Positions 7,255 to 15,706 are shown, counted from the first letter of the stretch. The stretch: DNA of 64,000 bases from PALSA-612 sp963776375 (GCA_963776375.1 CAVZMF010000011.1:1-64000); one strand, 5' to 3'. Translations and numbers: made by a program. The notes: a model not told the origin generated them from the letters alone.

Positions 7255-7932
7255 TTATTCGCGGCGGAGGTTGAACGTCTCCTCCAAGGCGCGTGATCGT
7301 TCCGGACCGATTCCAGGGACCTTCAACCACTCGCTGGGGTCGGCAGCGACGACGGCGGCTACGCTGCCGAAGCGCTCGAGGAGGGCACGAGCAGACGAGG
7401 TCGAGATCCCGGGAACCGCAGCCAGAAGCGCTTCGGCTGTCTCGGCACCCGGCTTCCGTCGGGGCCGTTGCGCGTAGGCTGGTCGTTCGGCGGCGGGCTC
7501 GAGCTGTTGGCAACGGACGGCGAGACGGTGGATCCACAACGCCGAGTCGCGTTGGTAGCCGCTGCGCAGAAGAGCAATTCCCTGGTCGATGACCGCGAGG
7601 CAGACACCTCGGATGGCGTTGTGGTGGAGCGGGCCGCGATCAAGATCCGTCCCTTCCACGAGCAAGTATGGGAAAGCGCAAGCACCGCGAAGCTTGCCGA
7701 GCTGAGGCCACAACCGCCCCTTGACCACCGCGGCGTGCAGGTCGAGGACGCGTTTGCGCTCGACCAATGTGTCGACTCCAACCGCGTAGTCGCCGGCCGG
7801 CAGCGCTGCAACCTCGATCTCCGCTCCCAGCTCCGCGAGCGTCTCAGCGATCCCGCTCTGGCGCTCGTGAGTGTCGACAATGATCTTCACCGGTGGAGCC
7901 TTCGACTGCGCCACCGCTCGATTGTCGCGCAC
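7255..7932 (-). CDS. ERCC4/XPF-type nuclease with C-terminal helix-hairpin-helix
   Basis: 225 residues from GTG 7932; an internal GTG before KIIVDTHERQ is also possible. The ERCC4 core is clear: VDTHERQ, LPAGDYAVG and the catalytic VERKRVLDL (ERKxxxD). A C-terminal tandem HhH follows (AVPGISTSSARALLERFGSVAAV ... WLKVPGIGPERSRAL). XPF/Mus81 relatives cut branched or flap DNA. Stand-alone bacterial versions are scattered in actinobacteria and phages. Neighbours are a toxin-antitoxin pair and accessory genes, so a recently acquired repair or defence gene is possible (inference). Confidence 0.8.
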   Translation of the reverse strand: MRDNRAVAQSKAPPVKIIVDTHERQSGIAETLAELGAEIEVAALPAGDYAVGVDTLVERKRVLDLHAAVVKGRLWPQLGKLRGACAFPYLLVEGTDLDRGPLHHNAIRGVCLAVIDQGIALLRSGYQRDSALWIHRLAVRCQQLEPAAERPAYAQRPRRKPGAETAEALLAAVPGISTSSARALLERFGSVAAVVAADPSEWLKVPGIGPERSRALEETFNLRRE

Positions 7933-7985
7933 GTTCTCGGTGTTCAGGCGACTCGCGACGAAGCCGCTCGCGATCTCGGGCAGAG

Positions 7986-8372
7986 CTACCGCCCCGTGCG
8001 TCGCAACCAGTCCGCCAACTCACGCTCCGAGATCGCTCCCGCCGCGACGCCTTCGATCGTCGCGACCGTGTCGTCGATCGACGGCGGCACCCACTCGATG
8101 CCGTTCCGCGCCAGGAACACCACCAGCGCCAAGTACGCCACCCGCTTATTGCCGTCCGGCAGCGGGTGGTTCCGCGCCAAGCGAACGCAGAGTACAGCGG
8201 CCTTGTCCATCACGTCCGGGTAGAACTCGACACCCGCGAAGCAGGCCGCCGGCGCATGCAACGCCGACTCCGCAAGCCCGATCCCCGGCCAGCAGCCGAT
8301 CTTCTCCGCCGGAACCCCGAGAACCGCCTCCGCGATCAGCAGATAGTCGGCGAGATCGAGATACTCGGCCAA
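7986..8372 (-). CDS. doc: Doc/Fic-family death-on-curing toxin
   Basis: 128 residues from ATG 8372. The Fic motif is HPLPDGNKRVA, close to the Doc consensus HxFxDGNKRxA, and precedes YLALVVFLARNGIEW. Doc proteins phosphorylate EF-Tu and stop translation. It starts 3 nt after the stop of the antitoxin gene, as usual for a toxin-antitoxin operon. Activity of this copy is not known; Phe in the motif is replaced by Leu. Confidence 0.85.
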   Translation of the reverse strand: MAEYLDLADYLLIAEAVLGVPAEKIGCWPGIGLAESALHAPAACFAGVEFYPDVMDKAAVLCVRLARNHPLPDGNKRVAYLALVVFLARNGIEWVPPSIDDTVATIEGVAAGAISERELADWLRRTGR

Positions 8373-8375
8373 CCC

Positions 8376-8591
8376 TCAGCGGGCGAGCCGCTCGAGAATC
8401 TCCCGGTCGCGCTCCATCACGGCGCGCAGCCGGTCCCGGAACGCCTTGTCCTTCCGCTTCCGCTCGATGTGCTCCCCGATCGCCACGCGCACCGCGTCCG
8501 AGACGCTAATCCCCTCCGCGCGCGCAACCGCTTCGAGTTCGTCCGCCTGCTCGGCCGACAACCTCAGCGTCATGCTCTTCCGATCAGCCAT
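8376..8591 (-). CDS. Ribbon-helix-helix antitoxin partner of Doc
   Basis: About 71 residues from ATG 8591 (MADRKSMTLRLSAEQADELEAVARAEG). The N-terminal MTLRLSAEQ strand plus two helices form a ribbon-helix-helix DNA-binding domain. A charged C-terminal helix (KRKDKAFRDRL...RDREILERL) likely wraps the toxin. A longer frame upstream lacks support. The palindrome at 8604-8619 just upstream is a candidate autoregulatory operator. Confidence 0.75.
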   Translation of the reverse strand: MADRKSMTLRLSAEQADELEAVARAEGISVSDAVRVAIGEHIERKRKDKAFRDRLRAVMERDREILERLAR

Positions 8592-8603
8592 TGCCTCGCA
8601 CCT

Positions 8604-8619
8604 TGATACCAAGATATCA
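8604..8619. promoter_or_regulatory. Inverted repeat upstream of the antitoxin, candidate operator
   Basis: TGATA and TATCA arms separated by 6 bp, AT-rich, 12 bp upstream of the antitoxin start. This is typical of RHH antitoxin autoregulation sites. Confidence 0.45.
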
Positions 8620-8704
8620 TGGGAGCACGACTCCGGCCAGAGCACGCGATGGCTGACACGCCCGATGGGCGCAGGTAGTCGAAACCGCCACTCGGGCGAA
8701 GCAC

Positions 8705-9099
8705 CTACTCCGAGCGGGCTCCGATCAGCTCGATCCGATATCCGTTCACCGGATCGCGGACGAACGTCAGCACACTCCCACCCTCCCGCACCGAGTACGG
8801 CGGTCGCTCCGGCTCGATGCCCTGATCAGCGAGCGCGGCCAGCGTCGCGTCAAGATCCTCGACGCCGATCGCGATGTGGCCGTAGGCGGTGCCCAGCTCG
8901 TAGGTGCGCCCGTCGTGGTTGAAGGTCAGTCGAGCACGTTCTCGGAGTCGCCGATCGAGAAGAAGTAGTTCGTCGCCTCGCGCTCGCCATTGCGGACGAT
9001 GTCCATCTCGCTCGAGAACCGGAACCCGAGCGCCTCGTAGAACGCCCGGCTCTCCGCCGGGTCGGTGACCCGGACCATGGTGTGCAGGAAAGTCGCCAT
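8705..9099 (-). CDS. VOC/glyoxalase-like protein, one frameshift
   Basis: From ATG 9099 (MATFLHTMVRVTDPAESRAFYEALGF) the frame breaks near 8930, where one base is missing in GTGCTCGA-CTGACC. It resumes as LTFNHDGRTYELGTAYGHIAIGVEDLD and continues to VREGGSVLTFVRDPVNGYRIELI, ending at TAG 8705. The beta-alpha-beta-beta-beta repeats and metal-ligand positions (His near the start, Glu in YELG, His in YGHIAI, Glu in IEL) match lactoylglutathione lyase-like enzymes. At ~131 residues it is of family length. A degenerate relative lies at 12640-12720. Confidence 0.75.
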
Positions 9100-9299
9100 C
9101 AGCAGGATCGTAACCCGCCCAACCCCCGGAGAGGCACCGAGATCCGCAACGCCTGGCACGGGAGCATCCACTCCGCTAGCTCGCGGGGAGGTGCGTGGGT
9201 GCACATCCCGCGGCGTCGGGCACGAGGGAACGACGGACGAGATCGCAAGCGTCGAGGTCGGCGGCAGCGCAGTGTCGTCGCGCGCGGCGAGTTCTCGCT

Positions 9300-11006
9300 C
9301 TAGCCCTCCGTCGCCGCCGCGGCCGCGGCGATGCTCGCCAGGCGCTCGTCGACGATTCGGCTCGCCGCGTCGAGGCTCCGGCGGTGCCCGCACACGGCCA
9401 GCACGAACGGCTCGCGGTCGAGGGCGTACAGCGTGGCCGGCCCCACGGCCGTGCACGTCGCCGTCCGCGGGACGTCCTGAAGCAGCGCGATCTCCCCGAA
9501 GCCGTCGCCCCGGCCGAACCGGTCGACGACCTCGCCGCCTCTCGACGCGTCGACCTCGCCCTCCGCGACGACGTAGAAGCGGTCGCCCACGTCGCCCTCG
9601 GCGATCAGGACTTCGCCGGGCTCCGCATCGACCTCGACGAGGCTTCTCGCGAGCGACTCGAGCTCGGGCGCGGGTAACGGCTCGAGGAACGGCACCGAGC
9701 GGAGCAGCGCGATCTCGACGATCGGCACGGTGGCGTCGGCGTCGACCTCGAGGAGCGCCCGCCCGCACAGCAGCAACGAGATCGGGAGCACCGCGCCGGT
9801 GCCGATCACAGCCGCCTTGACGCCCAGCGCAGACACGAGCAGTGGCACGACCAGGGCGCCCGCCGCGAGCCCGAACATGTAGATGCCTTCGACGAGGCCG
9901 AACACTCGCGAGACGATGTCCGCGGGCACGGCGCGCTGCAGCAGCGTGCGGCCTGCCACCTGGAAGAGCATGTAGCTCACACCGGCCACGATCAGCAGGA
10001 CGACGGCGCCGAGCGTGGTCGGCCGCAGGCCGAGGACGAGGAGGGCGCCTCCCCACGCGAGGGCAGCTGCGATCAGCCAGGGGATCAGCCGCCGGCTGCC
10101 GACGAATCTCGCCGTGAGCAACGTCGCCAGCACGGCGCCGAGCCCGAATGCCGCGCCCAGGAAGCCCGATCCGCCCTGCCCGAGATCGAGCACGGACAGC
10201 GCGACGACGACCGTGAGCAGATCGAGCGCGCCGAGGGCGACAAACTGGGTGCCGAGCAGCAGCACGAGCATGCGCGCCGAGCGCTCGCGGGCCACGACCC
10301 GGATCCCTTCGACGAGGTCCGTGAAGATGCCGGACGACGGCTCGTCATCCGCAAGGTCAGGCTCGACGCGGTGCCTCGGCCGGTCGAGCGGAGCGACGAG
10401 CACGACCGATACCAGCGTTACCGCGGCCATGATCGCGAAGACCCAGCCCGGGCCGACGGTCGCGAGCAGTGCGCCGGCAAGCGCGGGTGCGGTCAACATG
10501 GCCACGCTCTCGTTCCAGCCGGAGACCACGTTTGTCGCGGTCAGCTCCTCCGGGCGCCGGGCAAGGTACGGCACGAGCGCCGTCTGGGCGGGTCGAGTCG
10601 TCGTCATCGCAGTCGCGACGAGTGCGGCGAGAAAGTAGACGAGATACCGGGGTCCGCCTTCGATCAGGACGACGGCGACCAGCGTCATCAGCGCCGACTG
10701 CACGAAATAGCCGCGCCGAAGGAGCCGCGCGGGCGGCTCCCGGTCGGCCAGCACCGAGATCAGAGGCCCGCAAAGTCCCGCGGGGACGAGCTGGATCACG
10801 GCCACGATGCCAGCCTCGGTCGCGCCGCCGTTGTCGTAGGCGTAGACCGCAACTGCCACCCAGACCGCCCACTCGGACAAGTTGAACCCGAACAGCGCGA
10901 GCTGGAGGCGCAGCAGGTCGGGGTTCCTCGCTATCACCGCGAAGACGTGGACAACCCGTAGCGATCGCAGTCGGTCCAAGAGCAGAGCGTGGCACATGTC
11001 ACGCAA
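9300..11006 (-). CDS. MFS transporter fused to a C-terminal cyclic-nucleotide-binding domain
   Basis: 568 residues. Residues ~25-410 form a 12-helix major facilitator (LFGFNLSEWAVWVAVAVYAYD, PAGLCGPLISVLADREP in the loop 2-3 position, later VPADIVSRVFGLVEGIYMFG). It resembles the MFS_3/enterobactin-exporter group. Residues ~430-550 form a cNMP-binding beta barrel (VLIAEGDVGDRFYVVAEGEVDAS ... GDGFGEIALLQDVPRTATCTA). The phosphate-binding cassette FGEIALL-x5-RTA is intact, so it may bind cAMP or cGMP. Substrate and direction of transport are unknown. The 200 bp downstream, to the VOC gene, hold no gene I recognise. Confidence 0.85.
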   Translation of the reverse strand: MRDMCHALLLDRLRSLRVVHVFAVIARNPDLLRLQLALFGFNLSEWAVWVAVAVYAYDNGGATEAGIVAVIQLVPAGLCGPLISVLADREPPARLLRRGYFVQSALMTLVAVVLIEGGPRYLVYFLAALVATAMTTTRPAQTALVPYLARRPEELTATNVVSGWNESVAMLTAPALAGALLATVGPGWVFAIMAAVTLVSVVLVAPLDRPRHRVEPDLADDEPSSGIFTDLVEGIRVVARERSARMLVLLLGTQFVALGALDLLTVVVALSVLDLGQGGSGFLGAAFGLGAVLATLLTARFVGSRRLIPWLIAAALAWGGALLVLGLRPTTLGAVVLLIVAGVSYMLFQVAGRTLLQRAVPADIVSRVFGLVEGIYMFGLAAGALVVPLLVSALGVKAAVIGTGAVLPISLLLCGRALLEVDADATVPIVEIALLRSVPFLEPLPAPELESLARSLVEVDAEPGEVLIAEGDVGDRFYVVAEGEVDASRGGEVVDRFGRGDGFGEIALLQDVPRTATCTAVGPATLYALDREPFVLAVCGHRRSLDAASRIVDERLASIAAAAAATEG

Positions 11007-11135
11007 CGTGGCCAGTCACCGTCAGATCGGCCGGCAACTCGACCTCCAGCGAGCGCCAAAGGCGAAAGCGACAAGGAATGGACGGTCTCTGGACAACATC
11101 TCCACCGGTGGCGGCGTTTCTTTCGACCGTTGTGG

Positions 11136-11164
11136 TTGACGTGTTGGTCGCGGTCCGATACTGC
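11136..11164 (+). promoter_or_regulatory. Promoter of the FAD oxidase gene
   Basis: TTGACG (11136-11141), a 17-bp spacer and TACTGC (11159-11164), only 9 nt before ATG 11174. This supports that start and a nearly leaderless mRNA. Confidence 0.5.
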
Positions 11165-11173
11165 ACCTGCACG

Positions 11174-12589
11174 ATGAAGGCGGGCGGCTCTCCTCAGGTG
11201 CGAAGAAAGCCGACGTATGCAGACCAGGCGAATCTGTCACCGTGGATCGCGCAACTCGCAGAGGACGGGCCAGCACAGCCGCTCGCGTGCAACACGACCG
11301 TTGACGTCGTGGTCGTCGGCGCAGGGATCGCAGGCATCGCTACGGCGTTCTTCGCTCTGCGCGCAACCGCCGGCAGCGTGATGCTCGTCGAGCGGGATCG
11401 CGTGGCCCGGGGCGCGAGCGGACGGAACGCCGGGCAGCTCACGACCTACTTCGAGCGTCCGCTGTGCGCCATCGCCGACGAGTTCGGCTGGGAGCAGGCC
11501 GCTGCTGCCCAGCGCGACGTCGAGGACGCCAACGACCTGCTCGACCTGATGGTCACCGAGACCGCCGCCCAGGTACGAGTGGAGCGCTTCCCAGGCCACA
11601 TGGGGATGTTCAATAGGAACCACCTGGAGGTGCACCTGCGCTGCATGTCGATCCGCGAGCGCGCCGGATTGCGGCAGCAGACATGCGTCGTGTCAGAGGA
11701 CGCCGACTACCTCGCCGACCTACCCGCCGACTTCGCGAGCCTGTACTCGGTCGTCCCCCAATCCCGTGTGCGCGAACTGCTCGAGGTCGACGACGACAGG
11801 TACAGCGCGGTGCTGACCGCCCGGGCAGGCGCCGCGAACAGCGGGCTGCTCTGCCAGCAGGTCCTGGCCCACCTCATACGGACGCACGGTGAGCGCTTCC
11901 TCTACGCCGACCGCACGAACGTCGACCGGGTAGTCGTGGACGAAGAAGGAGTGGTTGTGCACGCGGGTGGCCATCGGGTCACGGCAAACCACCTGGCTCT
12001 CTGCACGAACGGCTTCGTCGACCATCGCATCGAGGACACTGCCGGCTCACCGGTCTCCCTCGCCCCGGATCAGCAGGTCACGGGCCGAGTCGGCTACATG
12101 ACGGCGTTCATCGAGGAAGCGTGGCGAGCTCCCGCAGCCGTGAGCTACGTCCGCAACGTCACGATCGGCGGCGACAGCATCGCCGGCGACACGCCGTACC
12201 TGTACATCACGCGACGCGCCTACGACCACGCAGCCCACACCGTGACCCTGACGTGCATGGGCGGCCCGGATTCGGACCTTAACGGCCCTGTCTACCGACG
12301 TGACGCGCCTGTTCCGGGTGACGTGTTGCAGGCGATGGACGATGAAGTGCGGCCGTTCGCGCAGCCCGGCCGACTCTCCGGCCAACCGTACGACTTTCAT
12401 TGGCACGGGCTGATGGCCTACAACGAGAGCCTGATACGCGTGATCGGCCCTCATCCCCGCCATCCACGTCTCCTCTACAACCTCGGCTGCAACGGCGTTG
12501 GCTTCCTCCCGTCGATCCACGGCGGGCACACCCTCGCCCGGATCCTCGCCGGGGACCGGCCGGCACCCAGCGTTTTCGACCCGCGGTGA
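11174..12589 (+). CDS. FAD-dependent oxidoreductase (DAO superfamily)
   Basis: About 471 residues from ATG 11174; the frame stays open to 11078, but the promoter just upstream favours 11174. The FAD Rossmann motif is VDVVVVGAGIAGIATAFF, then VERDRVARGASGRNAGQLTTYFERP (SGRNAGQ is the DAO-family FAD loop). The C-terminal FAD contact is NLGCNGVGFLPSIHGG. The family oxidises amines or amino acids such as glycine, sarcosine or gamma-glutamylputrescine. The substrate is not predictable here. It stands alone between accessory genes, and its slightly lower GC is compatible with transfer. Confidence 0.8.
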   Translation: MKAGGSPQVRRKPTYADQANLSPWIAQLAEDGPAQPLACNTTVDVVVVGAGIAGIATAFFALRATAGSVMLVERDRVARGASGRNAGQLTTYFERPLCAIADEFGWEQAAAAQRDVEDANDLLDLMVTETAAQVRVERFPGHMGMFNRNHLEVHLRCMSIRERAGLRQQTCVVSEDADYLADLPADFASLYSVVPQSRVRELLEVDDDRYSAVLTARAGAANSGLLCQQVLAHLIRTHGERFLYADRTNVDRVVVDEEGVVVHAGGHRVTANHLALCTNGFVDHRIEDTAGSPVSLAPDQQVTGRVGYMTAFIEEAWRAPAAVSYVRNVTIGGDSIAGDTPYLYITRRAYDHAAHTVTLTCMGGPDSDLNGPVYRRDAPVPGDVLQAMDDEVRPFAQPGRLSGQPYDFHWHGLMAYNESLIRVIGPHPRHPRLLYNLGCNGVGFLPSIHGGHTLARILAGDRPAPSVFDPR

Positions 12590-12629
12590 TCCGCACCGGG
12601 CTCTGACCTCGACGCCATCGAGGTCGCAA

Positions 12630-12665
12630 AAATCAGTTCGAAATCGTTAGCTTTGTATGCGGGTC
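12630..12665. repeat. Short repeat copy 2 (partner at 7161)
   Basis: AATCAGTTCG, two variable bases, ATCGTT, then a T-rich tract and TGCG, in the same orientation as at 7161-7200. It lies in the 190-bp gap between convergent genes and partly overlaps a decayed VOC fragment. Confidence 0.4.
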
Positions 12666-12722
12666 GCGCACGAAGTACAGCCACGAGCCTCCCTCGGGAC
12701 CATGGTGTGCAGGAAGGTGGCC
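12645..12722 (-). pseudogene. Remnant of a VOC/glyoxalase gene
   Basis: Reading leftward from 12722 gives ATFLHTMV, identical to the start of the intact VOC protein at 9099. A few bases later, in another frame, comes GGSWLYFVRDPHTK, the usual end of a VOC domain. The whole middle is missing. This is a fragment with head and tail joined, not a functional gene. Confidence 0.55.
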
Positions 12723-12779
12723 CTGCCGCGATCGTACGCGGGAGGCGATCGACCGCGCGCATGCCGGCCGAACGCTTCG

Positions 12780-13217
12780 CTACTCGGCCATCGTCTCGCC
12801 GGAGCCGCCCAGCTCCGTCGGGAAATCCTTGAGCTTGGGAAGCCCGTCCTTCATGGGCAGGACGGTCGACTCGTAGTTGACGTGCACTCCGGGGCTGAAC
12901 GGGAAGTCCGGGATCGTCGCGGCGTAGACGTCCACGATCCCCCACTCCGGGTGCCGCGTCAGCAGATGACCGCCACAGACATTGCACCACTGTCGGTAGC
13001 TCCGCTCGTTCTTGTGGTACTCGCCGATCTGCTCTTCCCCCTGCGTCACCTTGACCGCCTCGGGCGGCCAGAGCGTGAACGCGTTGACGGGGCCGGCCGA
13101 CCAGCTCCTGCAGGCAGCGCAGTGGCAGTACCCCGCGCCCACCGGCTCGCCCGTCACCTCGATCGTGACGGCGCCGCAGTAGCACTGGCCCTTGTACGTC
13201 TGCGCGTCCTGGCTCAT
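12780..13217 (-). CDS. GFA-family (CENP-V/GFA) protein
   Basis: 145 residues from ATG 13217. Zinc ligands fit the GFA fold: GQCYCGAVTIEV (CxC), GYCHCAACRSW (CxCxxC) and WCNVCGGHLLTRHPEWG (CxxCG). The family includes glutathione-dependent formaldehyde-activating enzymes and many uncharacterised relatives. A longer open frame upstream belongs to a cyclase remnant, so the start at MSQDAQTYKG is chosen. Monocistronic. Confidence 0.85.
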   Translation of the reverse strand: MSQDAQTYKGQCYCGAVTIEVTGEPVGAGYCHCAACRSWSAGPVNAFTLWPPEAVKVTQGEEQIGEYHKNERSYRQWCNVCGGHLLTRHPEWGIVDVYAATIPDFPFSPGVHVNYESTVLPMKDGLPKLKDFPTELGGSGETMAE

Positions 13218-13232
13218 TGGACGGGCCACCCT

Positions 13233-13526
13233 ACACCGCGGTCGTCGCGTTGACAACCGCCCACAGGCAGCGCTTGCGGAACGCCACGACCACGCGCTCA
13301 TCGTCGTCGGCGTAGACCCGGCGCGTGCACCGGACGAGCCGCCACACTCATCGAACGCCTGGCGGAGCAGCCGCCGGTGCGCCTCGAGCGTCTCGCCGTA
13401 CCGGTCGCCGAGTGCGTCGAGCAGCCTCGTCGACCCTTCGATGTCGGTGAAGAGACGCGTGACCGTGCCCGACGACAGGTCGCGCCTCACGGTGGACGGA
13501 TCCCAGAGCCGGACGGCACACTGCAA
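13233..13526 (-). pseudogene. Truncated class III nucleotide cyclase fragment
   Basis: The start half of a cyclase domain is readable: SGTVTRLFTDIEGSTRLLDALGDRY and LEAHRRLLRQAFDECGG, including the metal-binding Asp of TDIEGST. After ~60 residues it breaks off. Another frame then reads RVYADDDERVVVAFRKR ... VVNATTAV to a stop at 13233, which may be the tail of a different gene. No catalytic second half remains. It abuts the moxR frame head to head, suggesting a deletion junction near 13526. Confidence 0.55.
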
Positions 13527-14548
13527 GGCGCAAAGAGAACGTAAACGGCAAGGCTGCGAGCGAAGCCCTCGAGGTCGCCGGGCGGCTGACGGCCGGGATC
13601 GAGACGGTGCTCCGTGGCAAGCGCGAGGAGCTGAAGCTCGTCCTCACCGCACTCGCCTGCGGCGGCCACGTCCTGTTCGAGGACGTGCCCGGCACCGGCA
13701 AGACTGTGCTCGCACGCGCGATCGCCCGTTGCATCGAGGACGCCGCCTTCTCGCGCGTGCAGTGCACGCCCGACCTGCAGCCGAGCGACGTCACCGGGCT
13801 CGCGGTCTACAACCAGAGGTCGCGTGATTTCGAGTTCCGGCCCGGCCCCGTGTTCGCGAACGTCGTGCTCGTCGACGAGATCAACCGCGCGATGCCCAAG
13901 ACGCAGTCGGCGCTGCTCGAGGCGATGGCCGAGCGCCAGATCACCGTCGACGGGACGACCTACCCGCTGCCCGCGCCGTTCCTCGTGCTCGCGACCGAGA
14001 ACCCGATCGAGTTCGAAGGGGTCTTCCCGCTGCCCGAGGCCTAGCTCGACCGCTTCTTCCTCCAGGCGCGGCTCGGCTACCCCTCGGCCGACGACGAACT
14101 GCTCGTCATCCGCGACCAGCGCGCCGGTCATCCGCTCGAGCGGCTCGAGCCCGCCCTGACGATGGCCGATCTCGGCGTGCTCCAGGCGGCTGTCGACGAC
14201 GTCTACGTCGACCCGCTCGTCGAGCGCTGGATCGTCGATCTCGTACGCGCGACACGCGGGATCCCGGAGGTGACGATCGGCTCCTCCGTGCGCGGGAGCC
14301 TCGCGCTCGAGCGCGCCTCGCGGGCGTGGGCGCTGCTCCACGATCGCGCCTTCGTCGTCCCCGAGGACGTGCTCGCGCTGTTCACGCCTGTTCTCGGCCA
14401 CCGCGTCGTGCTCGCGCCCGCGTTCCTCGCGGAGGCGCGCGGCGCGCCGCGCGAGGAGCTGCTCGACTGCATCACCGCCCGCTGCCTCGAGCTCGCGCCG
14501 CTCCCGCAGCTCCCGCTCGCCCACGAGGAGCCGTCTCGAGCGAGCTGA
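13526..14548 (+). CDS. MoxR-family AAA+ ATPase with an in-frame amber codon
   Basis: One open frame from about 13526 to TGA 14546-14548, apart from a TAG at 14042-14044. Walker A is EDVPGTGKTVLAR, Walker B VVLVDEINRAMPKTQSALLEAM and sensor 1 LVLATENPIEFEG. The stop falls within the invariant MoxR motif PEAQLDRF, here PEA-stop-LDRF, so CAG has become TAG. The C-terminal lid domain follows in the same frame. The true start is unclear: GTG 13607 is late, and the sequence upstream joins a cyclase remnant. MoxR proteins act with DUF58 and VWA proteins, whose fragments follow. Confidence 0.75.
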
Positions 14549-14808
14549 CCTTCCCGCTCGTGCCGCGCTGGCGGCCGGCCGGCTCGCCGTTCGGCCGGCT
14601 GCGCGCCTCGCGGCGCGGGCTCGGCTCCAGCGTCGCCGGTTCGCGGCCCTACCGGCCCGGCGACAGCCTGGCCTCGATCGACTGGAAGTCCTCGGCCCGG
14701 TTGTCGTCGGTCCGCGCGGAGCCCGAATTCCTCGTACGCGAGCACTTCGTCGACGAGGCGCCGCGCGTGGTCATGGTGGCCGACCGCCGCGCCTCGATGC
14801 GGCTGGAC
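14545..14808 (+). pseudogene. DUF58 protein, 3'-truncated
   Basis: Begins around CTG 14545 overlapping the moxR stop (CTGA) and reads LTFPLVPRWRPAGSPFGRL ... VAGSRPYRPGDSLASIDWKSSARLSS ... VREHFVDEAPRVVMVADRRASMRL. The DUF58 signature RxYxxGD-x3-IDWK is present. After ~88 residues the frame runs into an unrelated one, so the C-terminal half is missing. It appears fused by deletion to the VWA gene that follows. Confidence 0.6.
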
Positions 14809-15631
14809 GATCGCCACCCTGGTAGCCGCCAGCCTCGCCGCCGGCCTGCTCACGCTCGCCGCGGCGCGGCCGGTGACGAGCGACACGCACGCCCGCTACC
14901 AGCGCACCGACGCCGAGGCGTTCTTCGCCATCGACACGTCCCGCTCCATGCTGGCGGCACGCTCGCCGACCGGGCAAGACCGGCTCGACCGGGCCAAGGA
15001 GGCAGCCGAGAGGCTGCGCGCGGCGATCCCCGATGTGCCCGCGGGCGTCGCGTCCTTCACCGACCGGCTGCTGCCGAACCTCTTCCCGACCCCCGACCCC
15101 GCCGTGTTCGCCGCCACCGTGCAGCGGGCAGTCGGAATCGAGCGGCCGCCGCCGGGCGGAAGCGCACTGACCGTGACCACGTTCGACGCGCTTTCGGCGG
15201 TGACGAAGGACGCGTACTTCACGCCGGGCCGCCGGCGGCTCCTGCTCGTCGTCCTCACGGACGCGGAGAGCAAGGACTTCGACGCGGCCGCGCTGCGCAC
15301 GACCCTGGGGCGGGCGAGGGACATCCACACGGTGCTCGTCCGGATCGGATCATCGCGCGAGCACGTCTACGGGCGCGAGGGGCTGCCCGAGGCGGACTAC
15401 CGGCCGGAAGCGACGGCGCCGAAGATCCGGCGCTTCGAGGAGGCGACCGGCGCGCGGGCGTTCGACGAGAGCGGGCTCGGAGCAGCGGCTGCGGCGCTGC
15501 GGGCCGACGCAGGCAGCGGCAGGCGCCTCCTCCTCGGGAACGAGTCCGACTCGACCGAGGTGGCGCCGTACCTCGTGCTCGCAGCCTTCTTCCCGCTCGG
15601 GCTCCTGCTCTGGCGGCGAAACCTTTCCTGA
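14808..15631 (+). CDS. VWA-domain membrane protein (BatA/BatB-like), 5'-truncated
   Basis: The readable frame starts inside a membrane segment (ATLVAASLAAGLLTLAAARPV) with no start codon at the DUF58 junction. The first good ATG/GTG codons are at about 14870. The VWA domain carries the MIDAS motif AIDTSRSM (DxSxS) and TDAESK. A C-terminal anchor (YLVLAAFFPLGLLLWRR) closes it. Such proteins partner MoxR and DUF58 in envelope or metalloprotein maturation. The 5' end was probably lost in the same deletion that truncated DUF58. Confidence 0.65.
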
Positions 15632-15677
15632 TCCGCCGCCGTAACGTTCACAGACCCTGCCGGGACGACGTAGCGAA

Positions 15678-15706
15678 TCGACATCGGCACGGACCGCATC
15701 TAGTCT
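15678..15706 (+). promoter_or_regulatory. Promoter of the BBE-type oxidase
   Basis: TCGACA (15678-15683), exactly 17 bp, then TAGTCT (15701-15706). An AAGGAGG ribosome site precedes ATG 15732. Confidence 0.55.

Noticed and set aside
9100..9299. Small gene in the 200-bp gap between VOC and MFS genes
   Set aside because: Open frames exist but none has a ribosome site or recognisable sequence.
14042..14044. Programmed amber readthrough or recoding in MoxR
   Set aside because: No suppressor tRNA or readthrough context is visible, and neighbours are eroded; a nonsense mutation or error is simpler.
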